Shown here: piece after piece, positions 46,216-57,605 of the stretch
Numbering within the stretch: position 1 is the first letter of the stretch
Layout of the letters: each line of letters begins with the position of its first letter
From: Myxocyprinus asiaticus
Taxonomy: Eukaryota > Chordata > Actinopteri > Cypriniformes > Catostomidae
Direction: 5' to 3'
Length of the DNA stretch: 64,000 bases
Assembly (NCBI RefSeq): GCF_019703515.2
Contig: NC_059346.1
Span: 58,044,001-58,108,000, forward strand
The notes under the pieces: model-generated
Databases searched by the model: none
What the model saw: only the letters and a program-made list of their open reading frames with translations
What the model was told of the DNA's origin: nothing
Position numbers and translations under genes: made by a program

Positions 46216-46368
46216 AATTTTCACATGCAAATGAGCTTTTGATTTGCCGAAAATGTTTGCCAGAAGTTTGCAGCTCTTTGCCAGTAGTGGTGAACCTCCA
46301 GCAAACCTTTGGCAACAATTAACAATTTGCCGCAAGTTTGCTGCAAAGCTCATTTGCATGTGAAAATT
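46216..46368. mobile_element. Small MITE with 22-bp perfect inverted repeat
   Basis: 46216-46237 (aattttcacatgcaaatgag...) is the exact reverse complement of 46347-46368. The 109-bp middle is rich in 'gtttgc' and 'gcaaac' motifs and is partly self-complementary. The true element may extend a few tens of bases on each side. A related phrase occurs at 8345. Confidence 0.6.
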
Positions 46369-46372
46369 ATCA

Positions 46373-48261
46373 GTGGCTCACACTCAAGTGATGCGAAATT
46401 GGAACTGCTGTGAATTATATAGGTCCATTTCAAGACATTGTATGTTGTAATATCCCCTCAGTTACAGTATTGTTTAGAGAGCAAAACCCAACAAATAAGC
46501 AGACCAAGCATCACCAACGACGAGCAGGACTGCGCGAATGTCTGTCTAGTTTTTTCTCCTGAATAAATTAGATTTCCTACATAACCGCTGCAGTGTCCAG
46601 AAACTAATAATAACTCTGTGCTGATACGCCAAAAGACCAAGGATTTCTTTATTCCTAAATCCAATTCTATAAATGATTACATCCTCCCAGGGGCACATTA
46701 ATGCACAGGTTTCTACAGGCTGAAGCCCAGGGGCCTACAACTCCCATGGGGCCCAGCGAGGAGCGCGCTTAAACACTTTCAGTGGGAGACGAGGTTGTTG
46801 ACGTGGCAACCGTTAAAGGTGTCCGTGTAGTTCTTGTTCAATGCACAACAGTTTTTTGCCTTCATTTTGCTCTGGTGTTCAGACTTAAATACAATAATTA
46901 GACAAGTTCAATGCCATCTGATTTTAAACTATTTAAAAATCAAGGCACTCCAAAGAGGCTATTTAAACGCAGCAGCGTAACTCCACGCACATGACATGGA
47001 AATGTAAACCAGTTTTTGGATCATTTTTGTTTGACTTTAATGTGAGATTTTATCATTTTAAAACCTGTGTATTATGCCATTTAGGCTCATAGCTCACTGT
47101 GCTGATATTCTGAGTTGCGTTTGAGGAAATTCCATTGCAATAAATTCTTTATTCCACCTCCAGACAAAAACCTGAATAACCGTTCGTGAAACCTTGTGGT
47201 TAACCGAATGGAAAAAAAGGTAACCATACACATCCCTACTACAAATTATCAACGGATAATGATAAATCAAGATATTTGGTCAGCTCACGTGTAACTTAAC
47301 CAGTTAGCAACTGTGTTAGCTCATTAACGTGGCTACCTGGTTTCTGGCATAAGAATCGTACATCATACAGATCTTATTCTTGTTAAAGTTTTGTTGTATT
47401 TAAGGTATTGTTCTTCTTCATTCAGATGGACTAATGCTAAATAAAGTCTGGTTGGTTCGTCGTTAAATGAACTTGCTGCTAATTTGATTATGGTAATTCT
47501 TAAATATGCTAGCTGATTTTACCTAGGCAGAATCCATCTTAGGGAGAGAGAAGGGATGCTCCAAACCAGCTGACTAGCGCATGCGTTAAAAACTACTTGG
47601 TGTGCGGATTGTGAACAAATGAAGATTAGAAATTAGGTTTATAGATTATATATTTAGAAATAAAGCTTGCATAATAAAACCTCAGTGCCTCTGGGGCTTC
47701 AGTCCTATCAGCAAAGGTGTAGCTACGCCGCTGCCACCAAGCATCCCTTGTTAGAACCCACCAGGAACCTACACATTTCTTATAAACGAAACAGCAGTTA
47801 GTCGCTTACGACATTCCTCTCACCAGTGTGTTTGCCGTAAACATTCATGATAACGGTAGATGGCGGCATGCGCTTACAGCGTCCAACTCGTATTTAGTCG
47901 AAGAAGAGGAGTTCTTCAGTTGACTGCTCCACACAGGCGAATATTCTTATTATACTTACATTTAAAGCTTTATTTGCAGTTATAGCCAACTAATAAGCGC
48001 TTCACTTAAATGTAAAATTATCACGGCCATAATGCAGCGCGTATTATTGATAACTACACTAATTTAGCGAACCTTTTATATAACAAACACTCACACACAG
48101 TGGTGTTGTTTCGTGTATGCATTGCTAAATCTGGGCATATAGAATAGATGTGATAGATTTGTATGATGTTATTTATATGAGTACGTACGAGTGAAAATTA
48201 CGAGGGGAATAATACAGTTAATATGTTAACATCACCTGTCGGACACATTTTAGATTTGTGT

Positions 48262-48266
<5 letters not shown>
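46373..48266. other. Upstream region of the phosphatase gene
   Basis: No coding sequence. 47860-47950 ('gatggcggcatgcgc', 'gaagaagaggagttc') is GC-richer and could be a non-coding first exon or promoter of the phosphatase gene. No TATA box or clear donor site was identified, so this is inference. Confidence 0.4.

Positions 48267-48319
<53 letters not shown>
48267..48319. repeat. (GT)n microsatellite
   Basis: About 53 bases of uninterrupted GT, 65 bp upstream of the splice acceptor of the phosphatase coding exon. Confidence 0.95.
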
Positions 48320-48376
48320 GACAGCCCTTTCTTTATTAGGTGTTGTGATGTTTGCAGTATTAATATTTGCGCATTC

Positions 48377-48384
48377 TTTTACAG
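48377..48384 (+). promoter_or_regulatory. Splice acceptor before the phosphatase coding exon
   Basis: The sequence 'cattcttttacag' is a good 3' splice site 22 bases before the ATG at 48406. It implies an intron in the 5' UTR. The frame is open through it from 48367, but no ATG precedes 48406, so that ATG is the likely start. Confidence 0.6.
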
Positions 48385-48405
48385 TGGATTCCTAGTGGGT
48401 GTGCC

Positions 48406-48945
48406 ATGCCTGGGAAAGCAGGTGGACTCGGCGGGTTTGCTCATATAACGGACTGTCTGTGCATTGGCAACAGCAAAGCAGCAAACGACACTTCAGTTAT
48501 ATCCTCTCTCAATATTACGTGCATTATTAACGCCACTCAGGACATAAACAACACCAGCCTTCCCACAATTGATTATATCCATGTGCCTATCTCTGATGAT
48601 CCTGAATCCAGACTCATTGACCATTTTGATGCGGTTGCAGATAAAATACACCACGTCAATGAACAGCACGGACGCGTCCTGGTTCACTGCAACGCTGGCG
48701 TGAGTCGCTCAGCTACACTCTGCTTGGCATACCTGATGAAACACTGTGATATGGCACTAGCGGAGGCGTACGAGTTGGTCAAATCTCAGAGACCGATAGT
48801 GAGACCAAACAGTGGGTTTTGGAGGCAGCTGATCGAGTACGAGTGTAACTTACGCGGAACAAGTACAGTTAATATGATACCTTCAACTGTGGGAGACATT
48901 CCAGATTTGTATGAGAAGGAAACAAAGGGTTTGATACCACTTTAA
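48406..48945 (+). CDS. dusp18: Dual-specificity phosphatase, DUSP14/18/21 type
   Basis: A complete 179-residue protein in one coding exon. It is an atypical (MAP-kinase-phosphatase-like, without a CH2 docking domain) dual-specificity phosphatase that removes phosphate from Tyr and Ser/Thr. Residues 8-145 form the catalytic domain. The P-loop 'HCNAGVSRSA' has the nucleophile at Cys95 and Arg101, and the general acid is Asp64 in 'ISDDPESRL'. 'RPIVRPNSGFWRQLIEYE' and the ending 'IPDLYEKETKGLIPL' mark the DUSP14/18/21 subgroup. Length fits (human members are about 190-200 aa). The subgroup is clear; choosing dusp18 over dusp14 rests on the 'SRL' after the acid and on memory, so the symbol is tentative. 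No signal peptide or membrane span. In mammals DUSP18 and DUSP21 are linked to mitochondria; the signal for that is not evident here. Confidence 0.93.
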   Translation: MPGKAGGLGGFAHITDCLCIGNSKAANDTSVISSLNITCIINATQDINNTSLPTIDYIHVPISDDPESRLIDHFDAVADKIHHVNEQHGRVLVHCNAGVSRSATLCLAYLMKHCDMALAEAYELVKSQRPIVRPNSGFWRQLIEYECNLRGTSTVNMIPSTVGDIPDLYEKETKGLIPL

Positions 48946-49679
48946 GAAATAATTGATATGGGAACTGTGAGTCTTGATATATTAACTGGGGGATTTTGTG
49001 TTGTCTGTTATTTCATTAAGATTTGGAAAATTAAAGAGGAGAGCATTTATTTGTTGTTGATGCTGTTGGGATGTTATGCAATAAGCTGCCAGAAGATGGC
49101 AGAAAGGTTCTTGAAATTCACTGACCCCAAAACTATATCTGACCTCGCTTAAAATGTATGATTGTCATTGCATTAGATAACAAATATGAAACCAAGATGG
49201 CACAAGGACATTTTTCAAGCAAAACATTTCAAACAGATAAATATTTGAGGTTGTAAATTTACTTTTCAAAATGAAGACGTTATTTTGACATTTTCTGCAT
49301 GTTAAACGTTAGAACATGTCCATAGTCATGCATAATTTAAATGAGTAAAGTAGCTGCTCTTTTAAAAAAGTAGTTAGCTACACCACAAGTTACACAAAAA
49401 GTAACCAACTACATTTTAGCTATTACAAGAAAATATTTTTTAAATGTATAACAACCAGATGATATTTAATTGGGTTGACATTAAACAAATCGGGCATCAA
49501 TATTAAATCGAACATATAAAGGTAAATACTCTAAATATAAACTAAATATGAAATACTAAATATAAACTAATTAAACTAGAAAACACAGTCGAAACGTAGT
49601 AATAAAAAGCAGCAATTAAAAATATTTTGCTTCAAAAAAAGTTTTCTGGCAACGTCCCTTTAAGGCTGCATGGGGCTTC
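48946..49679. other. Downstream region of the phosphatase gene
   Basis: Probable 3' UTR followed by intergenic DNA. A possible attaaa polyadenylation signal lies near 49030. An open frame at 48958-49152 with a hydrophobic stretch has no known match and is not called a gene. Confidence 0.45.
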
Positions 49680-50114
49680 AAGGTGCTGTAAGCGATTTTG
49701 TTCATGGAAAAGTTTGCAAAAAATGTTCCTAATCCCTTAAAGATATTAATGAAATAAGTGTCATGAGATATCTCACCGGTCTCTTGTCACAGCTATAGAC
49801 TTTGTAAGCAGCAAGCAAAAATGTGTCTGCGAACCACGGACATTGGCGCTTTTCACCTGTCAATCATTTTGCTCCTTCTCATAGTGTTGTATTTGAAGCG
49901 GATCATTGAGACTATGATTCATAATGTTTGTCAGTTTAGGGCGCTATTGTGCCACTGTTGAATTTGACAGCCACAGGAACAAACAATGCTCCTCTTTTGC
50001 TCGGTTTTGGTCTCAAAATTATCATTGGAGGGTGGGGTTTTGGAATAAGGGGGCGTGACTAACGGCTTAGTCACGTGAAAGCTTCAGAACACTAAAATCG
50101 CTTACAGAACCTTT
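49680..50114. mobile_element. MITE with about 20-bp inverted ends
   Basis: The left end 'aaggtgctgtaagcgatttt' (49680-49699) is inverted at 50094-50114 ('aaaatcgcttacagaacctt') with one mismatch in the part compared. An inner hairpin 'cgtgactaacggcttagtcacg' lies at 50053-50074. There is no coding sequence. The family was not identified. Confidence 0.65.
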
Positions 50115-50415
50115 AAATGAATCAGTGAATCATTTATGTGAACTAGTAAATTGACTGTGAGGAGGAGGAGGGCGTGGCCGGGCCGTGATGGTTGGTTGAT
50201 TTTGTGTTTTTAATTTCAGGGTTGCCAAAGATATGGCTAAAATTAAAATGGATGCAAATTAGCTCTAAAATGAAATACAAGGGCATTTATTGTTTTATTT
50301 ATTGATTTAATGATAAATGTAATAATTTAATATTTTAACGACTTCAGTATGTGTTTAATAATTTATTTAAATATCTAATGATTTCATTTTTAGAAACATT
50401 TAGTATAGTTGGTGA

Positions 50416-50805
50416 GGGGGCTTGGGTAGCTCAGTGGTAAAATACACTGGCTACCACCCCTGGAGTTCAGCTTGCTAGTTCGAATCCCAGGGTGTGCTGA
50501 GTGACTCCAGCCTGGTCTCCCAAGCAACCAAATTGGCCCGGTTGCTAGGGAGGGTAGAGTCACATAGGATAACCTCCTCGTGGTCGCTATAATGTGGTTT
50601 GTTCTCGGTGGGGCGCATGGTGAATTGAGCGCGGTAGATGGCGGGAAGCCTCCACACGCGCTATGTCTCCGTGGCAACGCCACGTGATAAGATGCGCGGG
50701 TTGACTGTCGTCCTCCGCCACCCGGATTGAGGTGAATCACTATGCGACCACCAGGACTTAGAGCGAATTGGGCATTCCAAATTGGGAGAAAAAGGGAAAA
50801 AATAC
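50416..50805 (+). mobile_element. tRNA-derived SINE with target duplication
   Basis: The element starts 'ggggcttgggtagctcagtg', with an A box (TAGCTCAGTGGT, 50427-50438) and a B box (GTTCGAATCCC, 50478-50488), then a long body and an A-rich end. It is flanked by AGTTGGTGA at 50407-50415 and 50806-50814. The head resembles a tRNA and provides an RNA polymerase III promoter. The layout fits the tRNA-derived SINEs known from cyprinids (such as HAmo SINE), but I could not confirm the family. Its mobilising LINE would be recognised by the 3' tail. A second copy lies at 29193-29633. Confidence 0.9.
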
Positions 50806-50806
50806 A

Positions 50807-51060
50807 GTTGGTGAATTGTTAATTTTAACCAGTACATCAGTGTTTCCCAACCCTGGTCCTGGAGTACACTGCACATTTAGCTTTTCTCCCTTATTTAACA
50901 CAACTGATTCAACACATTAGTTCATTAGTAGAGGCTCCATGAGCAGAATAGCGTGTCAAATAAGTGTGATATCTAAAATGTGCAGTGTTGGGGGTACTCC
51001 AGGACCAGGGTTGGGAAACACTGATGTAAATGTACTGGTTAAAATTAACGATTCACCAAC
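50807..51060. mobile_element. Palindromic MITE with about 70-bp inverted arms
   Basis: The left arm starts 'gttggtgaattgttaattt' and the right arm ends 'aaaattaacgattcaccaac', its inverse. The arms pair through 'tcagtgtttcccaaccctgg' and 'ctggtcctggagtac'. The middle (about 100 bp) is unrelated. The SINE target duplication overlaps its first bases, so the SINE inserted at its left tip. Confidence 0.85.
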
Positions 51061-51271
51061 TGATTTGGATTTCCCAGTGCAACAGAGAGAGGACAGTTTA
51101 GGTGTGCGTGTTTGTTTTCTCCTGCTTCATCGCGTGTTTACAACATAATGCGACAAATGAAGCGTTTTGTGACACTACAGCTTTCCTCGTTAAAAAATGT
51201 GTCTCTTACTGGAAAAGTCACACTATTATGAAAATAGCTGAGCTACTGTCATGTTACTGAAAATTTTTGCC

Positions 51272-51962
51272 AAAGGGATAGTTCACCCAAAAATGAAAAT
51301 TCTCTCATCATTTACTCACCCTCATGCCATCCCAGGTGTGTATGACTTTCTTTCTTCTGCTGAACACAAATAAAGATTTTTAGAAGAATAACTCAGATCT
51401 GTAGGTCCTCATAATGCAAGTGAATGGTACCAAAATTGTGAAGCTCCAAAAGGCATATAAAGGCAGCATAAAAGTAATCCAGAAGACTTCAGTGGTTTAA
51501 TCCATGTCTTCAGAAGCTATATGATAGGTGTGAGTGAGAAACAGATCAATATTTAATTCTTTTTTCTTTTTTTTTTACTATAAATTCTTCTCCTTGCCCA
51601 GTAGGTGATGATATGCATGAATAATGCAAATTACAAAAGAAGAAGAAAGTGAAAGTGGTGATTGAAAGTAAAAAAAGTTCTTAAATATTGATCTCTTTCT
51701 CACCCATACCTATCATATCACTTCTGAAGACTTGGATTTCACCAATGGAGTTTTATATGGATTACTTTTATGCTGCCTTTTATGTGCTTTTGGAGCTTCA
51801 AAATGTTGGTACCCATTCACTTGCATTGTGAGGACATATAGAGCTAAACTATTCTAAAAATCATTGTGTTCAACAGAAAAAAGAAAGTCATACAACTCTG
51901 GTATGGCATGAGGGTAAGTAAATTATAAAAGAATTTTCATTTTTTAGTGATCTATTCCTTTA
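51272..51962. mobile_element. Complete fold-back DNA transposon
   Basis: Both arms are present. The left begins 'aaagggatagttcacccaa' and the right ends 'agtgatctattccttt', its inverse with several differences. Pairing extends through 'catgccatcccaggtgtg' and 'gtatggcatgagggtaag' and continues to the centre at about 51600. No coding sequence. Non-autonomous. Related copies are at 9015, 37350 and 43811. Confidence 0.85.
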
Positions 51963-53929
51963 AGTTACCTAGTTAGTTGTTTAGTTAGCAACTCCCCTTA
52001 TCGTCCAGATACTTTTTTGGGTCACTGTATTATTAAAAATTGCTGTTGTTTTTTAACCAAGAATATTTTTGTAACTAGTTACAACAAGGTCAGTCAACAA
52101 CAAACTACTTGTGTGGGGAAAAAAAGCTTGTGGTCTGTGTAATAGTGTAATATTGCATTGCATGGAACATTAGGCTACATTGCATTGAAAGTGTTCCTTG
52201 CATATTAAGCATAGTACTGTGCCATTCGGGAGTGTGTGTCAAGGTCCATGCCTTAGGTCAACATTTAGTTTGGGAAAAAAAGAATAATATGCTCGTAACA
52301 CATTAATTTGTGCATGTTCATCATAAATCAACAAAGTCCCTTTGTATTAGCTCTTTAGATACTGTAAAGTTTTATTTTACACAAGACAAATAAATGTTCT
52401 TGGATTAAAATTGAGGCTGTAAAAATCTTTTTAAAAAGTGTATTTGCATTGTACTTGTGTCTTAATTGGATAGGTTACCCAAAAATGAAAATTCTGTCAT
52501 CATTTACTCACCCGAATTTCTTCTGTGCATGGAACACAATAGGACATGTTAAGCAGAATGACAGTCGAAGTCACGATTCACTTTCATTGCATTTTTTTTT
52601 CAATAGAGTGAAAATGAATGGTGTCTGTCACACTCTCTCCTTTTGTGTAACTTCATGTTTTACATGTGATAAATAAGCTGTTTTGTTTCGGTTTAGAATG
52701 TAAAAAAGACCTTATTTATGTCTTACGCCACCTTGAACTGTGCCTTTTCTCAGACTTAAACTTTTCTGGTGTGGGTTTTGTGAAATTATAGGCTATAACA
52801 AAAAATTTTTGTAGACATTGGAATGTCGTACTTCAGCATTTTTATACAAGTGGAAATTCTCATGCTCGTTTAGTGAATATTTGAGATGTTGCAATAGTGT
52901 TGTTAAATTGAAGGGCTTGCATTGCTTCCTTATTTAGTTTTTTATTCTAGTCACATACTCTGGGCATTGTTCAAATATTCCATGTCTGGCTTGGAAGTGG
53001 CAGAAAGTCCGACCTGTTGGTATATGAGAGATTTCCCTGTTCATGAATCGTATGCTTGCAGCCTTAACACAGTTACATTTGTAATGTCTTCCTGGGGGTA
53101 AAGATACACAAACACCTTATATTTCAAATATTTATTAACCTGGTATTTGGTTGGCATGGTTTTTATGGTGGTGGAAGGTCACATTTTTTTCCATATCACA
53201 TTATACACTTTAATATAGTTAACTTACTACCACTTGACCTATATGCTATTAATACATGCAAATTGAAATCTTAAGAAAATTTGACCTGCATTTGAGAGGA
53301 GTAAAACATTTGATTAAAGTCATCCAATAAACTGCATTGTTTTACATTATGTATTTTTCCACAGACTAACAATTCCATATAGTGTAACAACAGAATGCAT
53401 TTTAAATGTTTCTACATTTAATGCATATTTTGATGACACAGCACAACCAAACATTCAAATATCGTGTTGTCGGCTACAGCAACGTAAGTTGTGTTTTGTG
53501 CCACTCCTTAAGCACACTTGTGAAAGGGGAACAGAGATATGGGGTATTTATACTTCTATTTTACATCATCAGTTTGTTTTCAGTTTGAAACTTTGAAATA
53601 ATACCCCTTGCTTGTAGCCCAACAAAGAAGTTGTGTGTCATATCTCCCATTTTTGTGAAATTAAATGTTGATATTGTATGTTCTTTTGCAGAAATGTGAG
53701 TTTATTGCATCAATTAAACCTACATCTGTTTGATGCATTTTAAACCTGCATAATACAGGTTCAAAACATACTTTACGAAAGTATTCAGACCTTTAGACAG
53801 TTCTCTTATTTCATTGAATTACAGAATCTACATTGCAATTTATCTCTCTGTGATATTTTTATTTCCAAGCAGTACGAGTAATAATACATTCAGTGTGTTT
53901 CAATGTGGTATATGTAACAAAATATCTAA

Positions 53930-54070
53930 ATAAACAGATGGTAGGTATGTACTGTAGAGAGGTAGGTAGATTAGATAGATGGAGGGATGGATGGATGGAT
54001 AGATAGATAGGTCAGTAGTTAGGTCAGTCAGTAGGTAGGTACTAGGTTGGTCAGTCAGTAGATAGGAAGG
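53930..54070. repeat. Tetranucleotide-type repeats
   Basis: Interspersed GATA, GGAT and GTAG units ('gatggagggatggatggatg', 'tagatagatagg'). Confidence 0.8.
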
Positions 54071-54224
54071 TAGTTTGGTTTGTAGTAAAACAAATGCATA
54101 AGTTAGGAAAAGGGTCAAAATAAATAACAAATTCACTGTGACAGTGAGGAGCTGGTATTGATTAATTTATCAAGAAGTGGAGGATCTAATCACTCAGACA
54201 CTGCTTAGGTTGTTTAATAAAACT

Positions 54225-54480
54225 ATACAATATGATTTGTGATTGAAGCCACTTTTATCTGTGGAGCACAAAGGGAGATATTAGGCAGAATGCTTCAGTC
54301 ACCATTCACTTTCATCCTTTTTGCATCTTTTTTTCCTGCCAATGAAAGTGAATGGTGGCTGAGGCTGTCCCCAACATTCCTAAACATCTCCTTTTGTGTT
54401 CCAGAGAAAATGGGATGGAACAACACAAGGATGACTTTGATTATATGACTTTTCATTTTTGGGTGAACGATATGTTCCAT
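54225..54480. mobile_element. Small palindromic element, fold-back family
   Basis: 'cagtcaccattcactttcat' (54296-54315) is inverted at 54342-54361 ('atgaaagtgaatggtggctg'). The right side ends 'tcatttttgggtgaacgat', the terminal arm of the fold-back family. The left terminal arm is lost. Confidence 0.55.
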
Positions 54481-55029
54481 ATATTGATGTACATAGAACT
54501 GAAAATTAAGACTGAAAGCAGACTGTTGTGGCTGAGCAGTGACCCATGTAAAGCTTTCACCTCTGTGTCTGTGCAACAGATGTTGTTCCATACAAATTGT
54601 GGCCTTTGTTTAAAATTTCCATTCATTTAGTCTATTTTGCTCTTTTTTTTCCAAACTGCAAATGCAAGATCAAAGCTGAAATGCTAAAATGAAAAAGAGG
54701 GGGATATTTATGGGCTTTTTGTGCCTTTTAATTGACAGGACAGAGGACAGAGAGAGGAATTTAGGGGCTAGGGGGTGCATTGCATTTTCCTTGAACCCCA
54801 ACCTAAAAACCTCTGACGGCCCTCCTGGACCGATAGTGAAGGAATGCCATTACCTGTGGTAGGCGGGGCTTTATATGCTGTTTACCCTTGTGTTCATTGT
54901 TCCCACACTTAGTGTCATTAATGAAACAAGACAAGTGGGTGAGTGGTGTGGCAATTTGATGGTGATGTAAACTGACAGAGAAGCGCATAACCCATAGATG
55001 GAGATGTTAATCAAATGTGTTTTTTTAGC

Positions 55030-55355
55030 CCAACATCCCCTCGCCGGTTTGTAGTTTGTCCCTCCTCGGACCATTGTCGGTAGGTACTCACCACTGCTGA
55101 CCGGGAGCACCCCACAAGCCTGGCCATTTCAGAGATGCTCTGACCCGATCATCTGGCCATAACAATTTGGCCCTTGTCAAAGTCGCTCAGGTTTTTACTC
55201 CTGCCCATTTCTCCTGCATTCAACACGTTGACTACGATAACTAATTGTTCGCTTACCATATAATTTACCCAGACCTTGACATGTGGCCTTGTTCGGAGAT
55301 GATCAATGTTATTCACTTCACCTGTGAGTGGTCAGAATGTTTTGGCTCATCAGTG
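55030..55355 (-). pseudogene. Tc1/mariner transposase N-terminus and terminal repeat
   Basis: On the - strand the element begins near 55355 with 'cactgatgagccaaaacatt', a Tc1-type end. About 145 bp later an ATG at about 55210 opens 'MGRSKNLSDFDKGQIVMAR', then an in-frame TGA, then 'SGQSISEMARLVGCSRSAVV' and 'TYRQWSEEGQT'. This is the helix-turn-helix DNA-binding region of a Tc1-like transposase. The rest of the enzyme (with the DDE residues) is absent. Dead and truncated. Confidence 0.8.
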
Positions 55356-57113
55356 TACATACAATGCAATGTGCATTCAGTTGCAGTATACTGTATAAGT
55401 ATAGCCTGTAAATATTTGAATATGGAGATGCTACAGTATACATACTCTGAGCAACATACATAGGACATGTATGTTGTTTACATGTGGTTGCCAACTTTCT
55501 ACCACCCAAATGTGGAATATGTGGCAGTGTGGATATGCTATTATATGAATGTAAATACAAACATATTTTTAATATGTTACATAAATCACTCACACATGTT
55601 TGTTTTTCTTCCATGGACGGAATTTTCCATGGACTTTTGTTGTTTATAAAATGAGTTAATTATATTTTCTATTCGCAAACACATTTTATTAGTTTTTAGA
55701 TTTGTGCAATTAAGTATGTTTTTTGTGCCATTTTCTGTGTTGGACTGGCTGCTCCCCACAACGTATAAAAGATGATTTCAGGGTTTTTTCAATGTAGGCA
55801 AAACCAGGCAAACACATAAAGAAAATTTCTTCTGAAAATTCTTTTCAGATTTAAAAGGTATGGACTTTTCCCATTGTGAACAACTCAATTGCAACTTTAA
55901 TGCAAAACTTATGAAATAGTGAGTATTTTAACTTACGTTTTAAATACTTAGTAAATACACTTATTCATCTGTATACTAATCAAAAACATAAAATGCCCTA
56001 ATTCATGATTTATGTCACAATGAAGCAAAAATAGATTATTATAGATATGTAATTTTGCTACAGTCCACTTTGTGTTATATTAATTACTGTAGTGTCTTGA
56101 CTCACATGTGTTGTCACTTTCCTTGTCACATTGATGTCAAAAGAATGAGTTGTGTCCCAATTTACCTAGTCCAAGTTAACTAAAGTACTCTGCAAAAACA
56201 CTTTTCAGGTCTTCATGCTCATTCCGAGCGAAGCCTGATGAACATTAAACCATGCTGAACTTTATAGGTTTCTAATGTCTAATTTCTAACTCCTTAAAAA
56301 AAATTTTCGTATGTAACTACTTTACATTAAAGTACATTTTCATTAGTTGAATAAGTGCATTTATAACAAGTAGTTTTTTGCCAAGTAGCTACTGCATGAA
56401 AGACCCTTCTTATGCATATTGTTATAATCAATTATTCATAATGCATTTGTAAATGAATTATTAGTCATTTATAAACCCCTTTATAAACCCTTAACAAAGG
56501 GACCATTAATGTGGTGTTAACCATTTTTCTCATAGTTATTGTGGCTGAGGCTGCTCCAATGACACAGTATTATGAGATGCGTTAACGAGCATTTTTTATT
56601 GAGGAACAGAGGCGATATGTAGCCTATTTACATGGTTGTCACCACAAGTGTGTTACATGAATCATGCGCTGAGACGGTTTACAAAACGTTGCTTTCTGTG
56701 TATTTATTCTCATGCTCAGCCGATAGAAACAACGGTAATGGCAAAGTTTGCATGGCATATCATTTATACGACACACAACAGACAAAACAGTCTGACGGGA
56801 CGGTTGGCAAAACTTCAGCATGATGACGACCCAAAGCACAAAGCAAAACGCTTCAGCGACAGAACTATTGAAGCAAGCACGCCTCATGACGCAGTTGTGT
56901 TGTAGTCAGATCTTATCCTATGAGAGTTTGTGTGACTAAATAGGTGGAGCGCGGTTATTATTTACAGTGCTCAAAATCGAAAGCACTTTTGTTAATCTGT
57001 ACTGCTATATAGTGCTTATATGCTCATTGTTCTGGTTGCAAATAAATCATTCCAGAGCTACGACCAGAATAATTCCTGTCTCTTTATAGGGAATCTGCGT
57101 GGATTGTTTATTA

Positions 57114-57145
<32 letters not shown>

Positions 57146-57182
57146 GCTTAAGTTAAATTGATCACTGAATATTTATTATAAT
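55356..57182. other. Region upstream of the TMEM116-like gene
   Basis: No other gene is supported. A frame at 56636-56905 contains 'LQHDDDPKHKAKRFSD', which resembles the second catalytic-Asp block of Tc1-like transposases ('HDNDPKH'), so 56800-56870 may be a small Tc1 scrap. The promoter or 5' UTR of the next gene should lie near 56900-57182. Confidence 0.4.
57112..57145. repeat. (TTA)n microsatellite
   Basis: About ten TTA/ATT units, 38 bp before the start codon of the TMEM116-like gene. Confidence 0.9.
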
Positions 57183-57525
57183 ATGGACGTTTTTGAGCAA
57201 AATAATTCAGCAATAAACACCACCACTCCGACTGAAAACTGGACATATGTAAGTAGCTGAAAACTAACGCATCACTTATTGTGTTTACATGCCACGTGCA
57301 CAGAAATATGCTGTTGGCGTGCTTTGGACTCAAGATATTTAGATTTTCTTTAAATAACAAATAATTCTAAGAATTTAAGACATTTGGAAGGGATGATTCT
57401 TGAATGAGAATTAAATGTTGTATTGTTTTTATTTTTATGTAAAATAATCCCTTCCTTATAATTTGCGTAGGCTAATATACAGTACATTTTTCCAGACACT
57501 TTATATCTGGGTCATGCGTGTCATG

Positions 57526-57605
<80 letters not shown>

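Larger units (their letters stand above)
51963..55029. other. Intergenic DNA with worn fold-back arms
   Basis: 52475-52690 has a left arm ('acccaaaaatgaaaattc', 'catcatttactcaccc') and a centre palindrome ('gattcactttcattgc' / 'gtgaaaatgaatggtg'). No gene is supported in 52700-53930. Confidence 0.5.

Noticed and set aside
48958..49152. Small hydrophobic frame after the phosphatase
   Set aside because: Within the probable 3' UTR, no initiation context or homology.
50416..50490. tRNA-like sequence with A and B boxes
   Set aside because: It is the head of a SINE with target duplications, not a tRNA gene; the body and A-rich tail continue for 300 bp more.
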